Source: Pseudomonadota bacterium | Lineage (GTDB): Bacteria > Pseudomonadota > Gammaproteobacteria > Xanthomonadales > Xanthomonadaceae | Assembly: GCA_023391775.1 (NCBI GenBank) | Contig: JAEWAG010000204.1 | Span: forward strand, 1-26,158 | Direction: 5' to 3' | DNA: 26,158 nucleotides | Shown here: piece by piece, positions 19,820-26,158 of the stretch | How the letters are laid out: every line of letters begins with the position of its first letter | How positions within the stretch are numbered: the stretch's first letter is position 1 | Program-made: the position numbers and the translations under genes | The notes under the pieces: model-generated | Seen by the model: only the letters and a program-made list of their open reading frames with translations | Told to the model about the DNA's origin: nothing | The model's database searches: none

Positions 19820-21105
19820 ATATGAGCAAAAGTAGCCTTTCGCATGCTTCCCCGCCTCTCAGCAGATTGGTGCTTATGATCTGCTTCTGGCTCGTAGCGG
19901 CGAATGGCTTGGAGTTCCCAGGCCCAGGCTTAACTATTACGCCAGAGCGGGTGATGGCGGCTCCCCTAGGGGCTGCCGCCTTAGTTCTTCTCCTTGTGCA
20001 TGGCAGAGTTACACTACCTCTTAGAAGCACGATGCTGCTCGGCGCTTGGCTATTCATTGCGTTTGCTGCATCTCTTCTTGGGCCGGTACCCACTTGGTCG
20101 GCCAAGATGTACGGGGCTCTGCTTATTGCTTCTATGTATTACCTCATCCCTGTCGCGCTCAGAATGCGCCCTGGGGAACTGATTAATAGTCGCGGCTTTG
20201 GATTACTTGCGTTTCTTTTCGGCCCGTTTGCGAGCATCGCATATGCCAGCTACGCCGCAGGAGTGCTTCCGAGTTTTCTATCGACCTGGATTCAGCTTGA
20301 TTGGAATGGCGGGGTTCGCCTAAAAGCACTTACAACTGAAGCAAATATCTTAGGAGCCTTTCTCCCGATCCTAATTCTTGGAATGCTCGCCCGCGAGCAG
20401 AGAAGAGGGGCTGGCTGGTGGGTAGTCGTCCTTGGACTTAATACCTCGATGCTCCTGTGCTATTCCCGGATTCCATGGGTTGCTTACCTGGTCTGTCTTT
20501 TTACTTACAGGATAATGATTCACCCGCGCAATTACAGTATCCAGGGATTGTGGAAATACCTCCTTATAGCTATTGCTTCGATCTCTAGTGTCCTGCTTGT
20601 ATGGCTAGTTGCTCTGGATGCGTTTCAGAGTTCGGAGAACTTGAATCGAGTGAGTTCGATTACTACTAGATTCACCATGTGGACTATGGCAGTTCATGAT
20701 ATTAATTCGTACCCCTTAATTGGCTCGGGAATTTTCAGTTTTAGCGAGATGCACCCTGATGCGCCCTACTTGGTCGGTGCGGAAACTTACCGTGCCGCTT
20801 GGATTTCCAATATATTTCTAGCGGTAGCCCACGATACCGGAATAATAGGGCTTGCCGTATTCAGCGTGTTTTTAATGCTGCTGTTCCGGCAGGGCTGGAA
20901 GAGCGCACGTTTGCTGGCACGCGAAAATTGTAACGCCCAAGCCAAGATCGCTGCCGCCTGCACCGCAGCTGGAATAGGCCTTCTTCTGGCTGGACAATCC
21001 ATTCCTAGTCATTCGCTTGGGTTCTTCTGGTTTTCGCTGGCTATGATAGAACAGCTCAGATGCGGCGCAGGATTCCCAGACGCCGGCCGGAGGAATAAGT
21101 CATGA
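19816..21105 (+). CDS. wzy: Wzy-type O-antigen/exopolysaccharide polymerase
   Basis: An inner-membrane polymerase of the Wzy/O-antigen ligase superfamily, expected to join repeat units in the periplasm. The 429-residue form starts at the ATG 19816, overlapping the preceding stop (ATGA); an upstream in-frame ATG at 19771 would overlap by 49 bases and is less likely. About 10-12 hydrophobic segments are seen. The motif LLCYSRIPWVAYLVCLF (about 213-229), after an Asn/Gly helix pair with TTEANILGAFLPILILG, matches the Ser-Arg segment of the superfamily. A large periplasmic loop between about 290 and 335 carries RFTMWTMAVHDINSYPLIGS, with the arginine and glycine pattern of the catalytic loop. Such proteins are poorly conserved, so polymerase versus ligase is decided mainly by position beside wzx. 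Confidence 0.85.
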   Translation: MNMSKSSLSHASPPLSRLVLMICFWLVAANGLEFPGPGLTITPERVMAAPLGAAALVLLLVHGRVTLPLRSTMLLGAWLFIAFAASLLGPVPTWSAKMYGALLIASMYYLIPVALRMRPGELINSRGFGLLAFLFGPFASIAYASYAAGVLPSFLSTWIQLDWNGGVRLKALTTEANILGAFLPILILGMLAREQRRGAGWWVVVLGLNTSMLLCYSRIPWVAYLVCLFTYRIMIHPRNYSIQGLWKYLLIAIASISSVLLVWLVALDAFQSSENLNRVSSITTRFTMWTMAVHDINSYPLIGSGIFSFSEMHPDAPYLVGAETYRAAWISNIFLAVAHDTGIIGLAVFSVFLMLLFRQGWKSARLLARENCNAQAKIAAACTAAGIGLLLAGQSIPSHSLGFFWFSLAMIEQLRCGAGFPDAGRRNKS

Positions 21106-22262
21106 AGAATATAAAGAATGTACTGCTTATAAATCAATCCGCTGAACTATATGGCTCTGATAAGGTCCTTTTACATATAGTAAGGGCGCTGCGGGACAGT
21201 GGAATCTATCATCCAATTGTGATTCTCCCCACTGAGGGCGAACTGCGCACGTCTCTCTGTGACTTGGGCGTGGAGACCCATGTCGCACCCGTAGGAAAGA
21301 TAAGCAGGTCGTCGTTCTCTCCCGCCGGGATTTACAAGTTGGCTCAGGAACTGCTTGCTTCTGGCAGCCGCTTCGACGCGGCGATTGCGGGACGAGATAT
21401 CTATTTGGTTCATAGCAATACACTTTCCGTGCTATCCGGAGGAATATGGAGTAGGCGCCGGGGCGTGATGCACATCTGGCACGTTCACGAGATTATCCGT
21501 TCGCCACCTCTTGCACGCCCGATTTACGCATTACTTCTTCGCATCCTCGCGGACAAAGTCATCTTTGTTTCCACAGCCGTCAGAGATTGGCTCGCCGCCG
21601 GGAGTGTGGAAATTCGCGAGAAATCCACCCTAGTCTTTAATGGCACATCGGAAATTGATGCTGATTTAACACGAGGATCTTTTCGACGTGAGATCGGATT
21701 AACAGAGGAGAATTTGCTGGTCACCCTCGCGGGCCGGATTAATAGCTGGAAAGGACAACGTGTCTTAGTGGACGCCGCAAGGCATCTCCGGAGTATGTGT
21801 AACTTAGATAAAATTAAGTTTGTGATCGTGGGTGATACTGTTGGCGGGCAAGAAGACCTGAAAGAACAGCTACAGCACTACATTAGAATATCAGGCCTGG
21901 CGGACTACTTCGTGCTTTTACCATTTGTAAAGAATATTGATCGAGTTTGGCTTGATACGGATATAGCAGTTGTCCCGTCGACAGAACCCGAGCCTTTTGG
22001 GATGGTAGCGATAGAGGCCATGGCGGCAGGAGTTCCCGTTGTGGCATCCGCCCACGGCGGCCTGCTTGACATCGTCGAACATGGACAATCTGGCTTTCTT
22101 TTCAGACCCTCGGACCCAGAAGATCTTGCTGATTATTTGAAGCTTTTGATTGAAGACCGCGACTTGCGCTATCGCCTAGGATTGTCAGGAAGGGAGCGCC
22201 AATCACGCCTATTCTCCCTAGGGTCTCAAGCCGAGGCCCTGATGAATTGCTACATGGAGTAG
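21102..22262 (+). CDS. GT4-family (GT-B fold) glycosyltransferase
   Basis: A 386-residue cytoplasmic glycosyltransferase of the GT4 type, likely adding one sugar to the lipid-linked unit. The N-terminal domain starts VLLINQSAELYGSDKVLLHI, a variant of the usual Gly-rich acceptor-side loop. The C-terminal donor domain has GRINSWKGQ (about 210), FVIVGDTVGG and the EX7E region EPEPFGMVAIEAMAAGVPVV (about 295-314), followed by GGLLDIVEHGQSGFLF. This is a retaining enzyme by family. The donor sugar cannot be told from sequence. Its ATG overlaps the wzy stop (ATGA), so wzy and this gene are coupled. GC is about 45-50% like its neighbours. Confidence 0.88.
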   Translation: MKNIKNVLLINQSAELYGSDKVLLHIVRALRDSGIYHPIVILPTEGELRTSLCDLGVETHVAPVGKISRSSFSPAGIYKLAQELLASGSRFDAAIAGRDIYLVHSNTLSVLSGGIWSRRRGVMHIWHVHEIIRSPPLARPIYALLLRILADKVIFVSTAVRDWLAAGSVEIREKSTLVFNGTSEIDADLTRGSFRREIGLTEENLLVTLAGRINSWKGQRVLVDAARHLRSMCNLDKIKFVIVGDTVGGQEDLKEQLQHYIRISGLADYFVLLPFVKNIDRVWLDTDIAVVPSTEPEPFGMVAIEAMAAGVPVVASAHGGLLDIVEHGQSGFLFRPSDPEDLADYLKLLIEDRDLRYRLGLSGRERQSRLFSLGSQAEALMNCYME

Positions 22263-22263
22263 T

Positions 22264-23376
22264 TTGTTGAAAAGGTTGAGAATTTTGGGAATTCGAGGCG
22301 TTCCGGCAGCCCACGGTGGCTTTGAGACGTTTGCCGAGCACCTAGCACCATACCTAAATAGTAACGGGTGGGAGGTAACTGCTTACTGCCAGGAGGAAGG
22401 CAGGGGCGCCCCGTGGTCGGACACTTGGAAAGGAATCAATCGAATTCATATCCCTGTGACACAGAGAGGCCCTTTCGGAACTGTGATATTCGATTGGAAA
22501 TCCGTCGTCCACGCCGCGCATTCCAAAGATTTATGCCTGACGCTCGGTTACAACACAGCGGTCTTCGGTGCACTTCTGAAGTTGCGCGGGATCACCAACG
22601 TGATCAACATGGACGGAATTGAATGGTCGCGGGCGAAATGGGGCCCTATCGCCAAGACTTGGTTTTGGATGAACGATTGGCTAGGCTGCTGGCTTGGCGA
22701 CCATCTGGTCGCCGATCATCCGGAGATTAAGCGGCACCTTAGCACCCGCGCTTCTCCGAGCAGGATCACGACGATCGCGTACGGCGCGGAGCACGTGGAA
22801 TCCGCGAGTATTGATGCGCTTGCGAAGTGGGGTTTGATGCCCAAGAGGTATTTGACACTGGTGGCGCGTGCTGAGCCTGAGAACTCGGTGTTGGAAGTGG
22901 TAGAAGGGTTCTCGCGCAAGCCACGTGGCATGAAGCTGGTGGTGCTCGGAAAGTACGATCCTAACCACGCATACCAGCGCCGGGTGCTGGATGCTGGCGG
23001 CCCCGAGGTCGTCTTTGCTGGGGCAATCTACGATAAGGCAATTGTCCAGGCCTTGCGTTTCCACAGCGCGGCGTATGTCCACGGACATCAGGTCGGCGGC
23101 ACGAATCCGTCGCTGGTGGAAGCGCTGGGCGCCGGCAATGCCGTGATCGCTCACGACAATCGCTTCAACCGGTGGGTGGCCGGTGAATCGGCACATTACT
23201 TCAAGGATGCGGATGGCTTTTCCGAAGTCTTGGATGCTTTGCTGAATGATCAAGAAGCTCTGGAGCGGATGAGCGATGGCAGCAAGGCCCGCTTCGCGCA
23301 GGAGTTTACTTGGGAGCGCATCCTCGGCCAGTACGAGAGCCTTCTGACCCGCTTCTTGGGAAACCCCTCCCTCTGA
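22264..23376 (+). CDS. DUF1972-type glycosyltransferase, rhamnosyltransferase-like
   Basis: A 370-residue protein whose N terminus ([20 protein letters not shown], about 8-27) matches the DUF1972 domain, followed by a GT4-like domain ending with [22 protein letters not shown] (about 278-299). DUF1972 proteins are often rhamnosyltransferases (RfpB/WsaD type), and the dTDP-rhamnose genes rmlBACD follow directly, which supports that donor. The start is TTG. The first of two adjacent TTG codons (22264) is used here, but the second (22267) sits at a better distance from a GGAG at 22256-22259. GC changes along the gene, from about 45% near 22441-22500 to about 67% near 22741-22800, so the cassette edge may fall inside it. 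Confidence 0.82.
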   Translation: MLKRLRILGIRGVPAAHGGFETFAEHLAPYLNSNGWEVTAYCQEEGRGAPWSDTWKGINRIHIPVTQRGPFGTVIFDWKSVVHAAHSKDLCLTLGYNTAVFGALLKLRGITNVINMDGIEWSRAKWGPIAKTWFWMNDWLGCWLGDHLVADHPEIKRHLSTRASPSRITTIAYGAEHVESASIDALAKWGLMPKRYLTLVARAEPENSVLEVVEGFSRKPRGMKLVVLGKYDPNHAYQRRVLDAGGPEVVFAGAIYDKAIVQALRFHSAAYVHGHQVGGTNPSLVEALGAGNAVIAHDNRFNRWVAGESAHYFKDADGFSEVLDALLNDQEALERMSDGSKARFAQEFTWERILGQYESLLTRFLGNPSL

Positions 23377-23393
23377 TATCTAATAGGTTAATT

Positions 23394-24449
23394 ATGTCGA
23401 CTTGGCTCGTGACCGGCGGCGCCGGTTTCATCGGCGGCAATTTCGTGCTGGAGGCCGTGGCGCGCGGCATCAAGGTGGTCAACCTCGATGCGCTGACCTA
23501 CGCCGGCAACCTCGACACTCTGGCCTCGCTGGAGGGCAACCCGGACCACGTGTTCGTCCACGGCGACATCGGGGATCGGGCGCTGGTCTCGCAGCTGCTC
23601 GCCGAGCATCGCCCCGACGCGGTGCTGAACTTCGCCGCCGAGAGCCATGTCGACCGCTCCATCGACGGCCCTGCCGCCTTCGTCCAGACCAACGTGGTCG
23701 GCACCCTGGGCCTGCTCGAGGCGGTGCGCGACTACTGGAAGGGACTGGAAGGCGGGGCGAAGCAGGACTTCCGTTTCCTGCACGTGTCCACCGACGAGGT
23801 CTACGGCACCCTGGGCGAGACCGGCTATTTCACCGAGACCACCCCGTACGCGCCCAACTCGCCGTACTCGGCGTCCAAGGCCGCCTCGGACCACCTGGTG
23901 CGTGCGTTCCACCACACCTACGGGCTGCCGGTGCTGACCACCAACTGCTCCAACAACTACGGTCCGTACCACTTCCCCGAAAAGCTCATTCCGCTGGTGA
24001 TCGCCAAGGCCCTGGCCGGCGAGCCGCTGCCGGTGTACGGCGATGGCAGACAGGTGCGCGACTGGCTGTTTGTCTCCGACCACTGCGAGGCGATCCGCAC
24101 GGTGCTGGCGAAGGGCCGGGTGGGCGAGACCTACAACGTCGGCGGCAATGCCGAGAAGCAGAACATCGAGGTGGTGCGCACGATCTGCCGCCTGCTCGAC
24201 CAGCGCATTCCGCGCGAGGACGGCCAGCCGCGCGAGCAGCTGATCACCCACGTCACCGACCGTCCCGGCCACGACCGGCGCTATGCGATCGACGCGTCCA
24301 AGCTGAAGGACGAACTGGGCTGGGAGCCGAAGTACAGTTTCGAGCAGGGCATCGCCGCCACCGTGGACTGGTACCTGGAGCACCAGGACTGGGTGAACCG
24401 CGTGCTGGACGGCAGCTACCGGCTCGAGCGCATCGGCACCGCCGCTTAA
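23394..24449 (+). CDS. rmlB: RmlB, dTDP-glucose 4,6-dehydratase
   Basis: RmlB catalyses the second step of dTDP-L-rhamnose synthesis, making dTDP-4-keto-6-deoxy-glucose with bound NAD. The 351-residue product starts [14 protein letters not shown] (Rossmann GxxGxxG). It has [15 protein letters not shown], the catalytic DE pair in [11 protein letters not shown], the [12 protein letters not shown]xxxK motif and [15 protein letters not shown]. These are standard short-chain dehydrogenase features of RmlB. I chose the ATG at 23394 because it begins at the conserved N terminus; an earlier in-frame ATG at 23310 would overlap the preceding gene. GC jumps to about 67%, so this gene belongs to the conserved right flank rather than to the low-GC cassette. 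The sugar-nucleotide pool also serves LPS. Confidence 0.96.
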   Translation: MSTWLVTGGAGFIGGNFVLEAVARGIKVVNLDALTYAGNLDTLASLEGNPDHVFVHGDIGDRALVSQLLAEHRPDAVLNFAAESHVDRSIDGPAAFVQTNVVGTLGLLEAVRDYWKGLEGGAKQDFRFLHVSTDEVYGTLGETGYFTETTPYAPNSPYSASKAASDHLVRAFHHTYGLPVLTTNCSNNYGPYHFPEKLIPLVIAKALAGEPLPVYGDGRQVRDWLFVSDHCEAIRTVLAKGRVGETYNVGGNAEKQNIEVVRTICRLLDQRIPREDGQPREQLITHVTDRPGHDRRYAIDASKLKDELGWEPKYSFEQGIAATVDWYLEHQDWVNRVLDGSYRLERIGTAA

Positions 24450-24470
24450 GCGCGAGTCCCTCGCAAGAGC

Positions 24471-24488
24471 CCGCACATCCATGTGCGG
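24471..24488 (+). repeat. Inverted repeat between rmlB and rmlA
   Basis: CCGCACAT-CC-ATGTGCGG is an 8-bp perfect inverted repeat with a 2-base centre in the 59-base gap between rmlB and rmlA, ahead of the rmlA ribosome-binding site (AAGGA, 24496-24500). In RNA the innermost pairs would open to a larger loop. No T-run follows, so it is unlikely to stop transcription; it may affect mRNA stability or translation. Confidence 0.55.
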
Positions 24489-24508
24489 ACTTCCCAAGGA
24501 AAACCACG

Positions 24509-25393
24509 ATGGCACGCAAAGGCATCATCCTCGCCGGCGGTTCCGGCACCCGGCTGTATCCGATCACCAAGGGCGTCAGCAAGCAGCTGCTGCCGGTGTA
24601 CGACAAGCCGATGATCTACTACCCGCTCAGCGTGCTGATGCTGGCTGGCATCCGCGAAGTGCTGATCATCAACACCCCGCACGAGCAGGCGCTGTTCCAG
24701 AACCTGCTCGGTGACGGTTCGCAGTGGGGCATGGACATCCAGTACGCGGTGCAGCCCAGCCCGGACGGCCTGGCCCAGGCCTACCTGATCGGCCGCGACT
24801 TCGTCGCCGGCCAGCCCAGCTGCCTGGTACTGGGCGACAACATCTTCCACGGCCACGGCCTGACCGACACCCTTGCCCGCGCCAGCGCGCGCACCGAAGG
24901 CGCGACCGTGTTCGGCTACTGGGTCAACGATCCGGAGCGCTACGGCGTGGCCGAGTTCGATGCCAGCGGCAAGGTGATCGGCATCGAGGAGAAGCCGGCG
25001 CAGCCGCGCTCCAACTACGCGGTGACCGGCCTGTACTTCTACGACGGCAAGGCGCCGGACTACGCGGCCGAGCTCAAGCCCTCGCCGCGCGGCGAGCTGG
25101 AGATCACCGATCTCAACAAGCGTTACCTGGACGAGGGCAGCCTCTACCTGGAGCAGCTGGGCCGTGGCTATGCGTGGCTGGATACCGGCACCCACCAGTC
25201 CCTGCACGAGGCCTCCAACTTCATCCAGACCATCCAGGACCGCCAGGGCCTGCAGGTGTGCTGCCCGGAGGAGATCGCCTACGGCAATGGCTGGATCGAT
25301 GCGGGCCAGCTGGAGGAACTGGCCGCGCCGCTGTCCAAGAACGGCTACGGCCAGTACCTGCTGGCCCTGCTGAAGCGGGGGGTGGTGCGGTGA
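24509..25393 (+). CDS. rmlA: RmlA, glucose-1-phosphate thymidylyltransferase
   Basis: RmlA makes dTDP-glucose from dTTP and glucose-1-phosphate, the first step of the rhamnose pathway, and is usually feedback-inhibited by dTDP-rhamnose. The 294-residue product has the nucleotide-binding signature [20 protein letters not shown] (about 8-27). It also has [42 protein letters not shown] and [20 protein letters not shown]. Length and motifs are typical of the short RmlA class. The ATG at 24509 has AAGGA 9 bases ahead. It ends in a GTGA overlap with rmlC. High GC, as in rmlB and rmlC. Confidence 0.96.
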   Translation: MARKGIILAGGSGTRLYPITKGVSKQLLPVYDKPMIYYPLSVLMLAGIREVLIINTPHEQALFQNLLGDGSQWGMDIQYAVQPSPDGLAQAYLIGRDFVAGQPSCLVLGDNIFHGHGLTDTLARASARTEGATVFGYWVNDPERYGVAEFDASGKVIGIEEKPAQPRSNYAVTGLYFYDGKAPDYAAELKPSPRGELEITDLNKRYLDEGSLYLEQLGRGYAWLDTGTHQSLHEASNFIQTIQDRQGLQVCCPEEIAYGNGWIDAGQLEELAAPLSKNGYGQYLLALLKRGVVR

Positions 25394-25947
25394 AGCTGAT
25401 CCAGACCGCCCTGCCGGGCTGCGTGGTGATCGAGCCTGCGGTGTTCGGCGACGAGCGCGGCGTGTTCTTCGAGACCTGGAACGCCGAGCGCTTCGGCCAG
25501 CACGGGCTGCCGACGAAGTTCGTGCAGAGCAACGTTTCCACTTCGGTGAAGGGCGTGCTGCGCGGCCTGCATTACCAGTGGCCGCGGCCGCAGGGCAAGC
25601 TGGTCACGGTGCTGGAAGGCGAGGTCTACGACGTGGCGGTGGATATCCGCCGCGGCTCGCCGACCTTCGGCCGCTGGGAGGCGGTGGTGCTCAGCGCCGA
25701 CAACCGCCGCCAGTTCTGGATCCCGGAGGGCTTCGCCCACGGCTTTGCGGTGCTCTCCGAACGCGCCGTCTTCAGCTACCTGTGCACCGACGTTTACGTC
25801 AAGGACGCCGACGCCGGCGTGCGCTGGAACGATGGCGCCATCGGCGTGGACTGGCCCATCGCCGAGCCGGTGCTGTCGGCCAAGGACAGCAGCGCTCCGT
25901 TCCTGGCTGACATTCCCGAAGAACGCCTGCCGGTCTACACGCCATGA
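25390..25947 (+). CDS. rmlC: RmlC, dTDP-4-dehydrorhamnose 3,5-epimerase
   Basis: RmlC is a cupin-fold enzyme that inverts C3 and C5 of dTDP-4-keto-6-deoxyglucose. The 185-residue product starts at a GTG whose bases overlap the rmlA stop (GTGA). It has the expected [29 protein letters not shown] (with the catalytic His in LHYQ), [31 protein letters not shown] and [20 protein letters not shown]. All match the RmlC signature and length. It ends in an ATGA overlap with rmlD, so rmlA, rmlC and rmlD are translationally linked. Confidence 0.96.
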   Translation: MKLIQTALPGCVVIEPAVFGDERGVFFETWNAERFGQHGLPTKFVQSNVSTSVKGVLRGLHYQWPRPQGKLVTVLEGEVYDVAVDIRRGSPTFGRWEAVVLSADNRRQFWIPEGFAHGFAVLSERAVFSYLCTDVYVKDADAGVRWNDGAIGVDWPIAEPVLSAKDSSAPFLADIPEERLPVYTP

Positions 25948-26158
25948 GCCGGCTGCTGGTGATCGGCGGCAACGGCCAGGTCGGCCGTGAGCTGCGCCGC
26001 AGCCTGGCCGCACTGGGCGAGGTGGTAGCCACGACCCGCGACGGGCGCCTGCACGATGGCAGCAGCGGCATCGCCGTGGACGTCGGCGACCTGGAGTGCC
26101 TGGCCCAGGTGGTGCGCGACGTCGCCCCGGACGCGGTCATCAACGCCGCCGCCTACAC
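25944..26158 (+). CDS. rmlD: RmlD, dTDP-4-dehydrorhamnose reductase (5' part only)
   Basis: This is the start of the last enzyme of the dTDP-L-rhamnose pathway, an NAD(P)H-dependent short-chain reductase. 71 codons are visible before the window ends. They show [20 protein letters not shown] (the Rossmann Gly-rich motif with the RmlD-typical GQVG), VDVGDLECLAQVVRDVAPDA and the start of VINAAAYT, the family motif after the second strand. The ATG overlaps the rmlC stop (ATGA). The rest of the gene lies outside the window. Confidence 0.94.
   Translation, partial: MSRLLVIGGNGQVGRELRRSLAALGEVVATTRDGRLHDGSSGIAVDVGDLECLAQVVRDVAPDAVINAAAY

Overview
The window is about 26 kb of a GC-rich gammaproteobacterial chromosome, most likely Xanthomonadaceae (Lysobacteraceae: Lysobacter, Luteimonas, Pseudoxanthomonas, Stenotrophomonas or a relative). 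The assignment rests on the biotin operon order bioB-bioF-(small gene)-bioH-bioC with comF divergent and ubiA next to it, high GC in the housekeeping part (about 75% in sampled stretches of the bio genes), and a typical xanthomonad-style exopolysaccharide locus. No comparison could be run, so genus level is open. No rRNA, tRNA, CRISPR array, insertion sequence or integrase is visible.

Region 1 (1-5166): on the minus strand the biotin genes bioB, bioF, a DUF7079-type small gene, bioH and bioC (its 3' end lies outside the window) form one operon. On the plus strand comF diverges from bioB. A BirA-type operator (imperfect left half-site, exact right half-site, 16-nt spacer) lies over the -35 box of the predicted bioB promoter and over the first codons of comF.

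Region 2 (5167-6503): a 380-base convergent gap holds a rod-like, 6S-RNA-sized potential secondary structure. It is followed by ubiA (minus strand), with a perfect 11-bp hairpin between ubiA and the upstream wzc.

Region 3 (6504-14719): this is the export and control machinery of a Wzy-dependent polysaccharide. The minus strand carries the tyrosine phosphatase wzb and the tyrosine autokinase/co-polymerase wzc. The plus strand carries a gfcA/yjbE-like small secreted Gly-rich protein, a strong terminator, the wza outer-membrane lipoprotein, and gfcB, gfcC and gfcD (yjbF, yjbG and yjbH types). Together these are equivalents of all seven E. coli group-4-capsule (gfcABCDE-etp-etk) genes, split around one divergent promoter region.

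Region 4 (14849-23376): this is the unit-assembly cassette. It holds an initiating undecaprenyl-phosphate hexose-1-phosphate transferase, a Wzx flippase, a MurB-like flavoprotein paralog, a polysaccharide pyruvyl transferase, a Wzy polymerase, a GT4 glycosyltransferase and a DUF1972-type (rhamnosyltransferase-like) glycosyltransferase. GC falls to about 45-50% from roughly 16.1 kb to about 22.5 kb, as expected for an exchanged strain-specific cassette.

Region 5 (23394-26158): rmlB, rmlA, rmlC and the start of rmlD, again GC-rich, supply dTDP-L-rhamnose.

Reading them together: a short repeat unit is started on undecaprenyl phosphate by the GumD/WcaJ-like enzyme and extended by only two visible glycosyltransferases, one probably rhamnosyl. 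It may be decorated with pyruvate-derived groups, flipped by Wzx, polymerised by Wzy under Wzc/Wzb control, and exported through Wza with the GfcB-D accessories. The most unusual element is the MurB paralog directly upstream of a pyruvyl transferase, which raises the possibility of a lactyl-ether or other pyruvate-derived decoration of the polymer.
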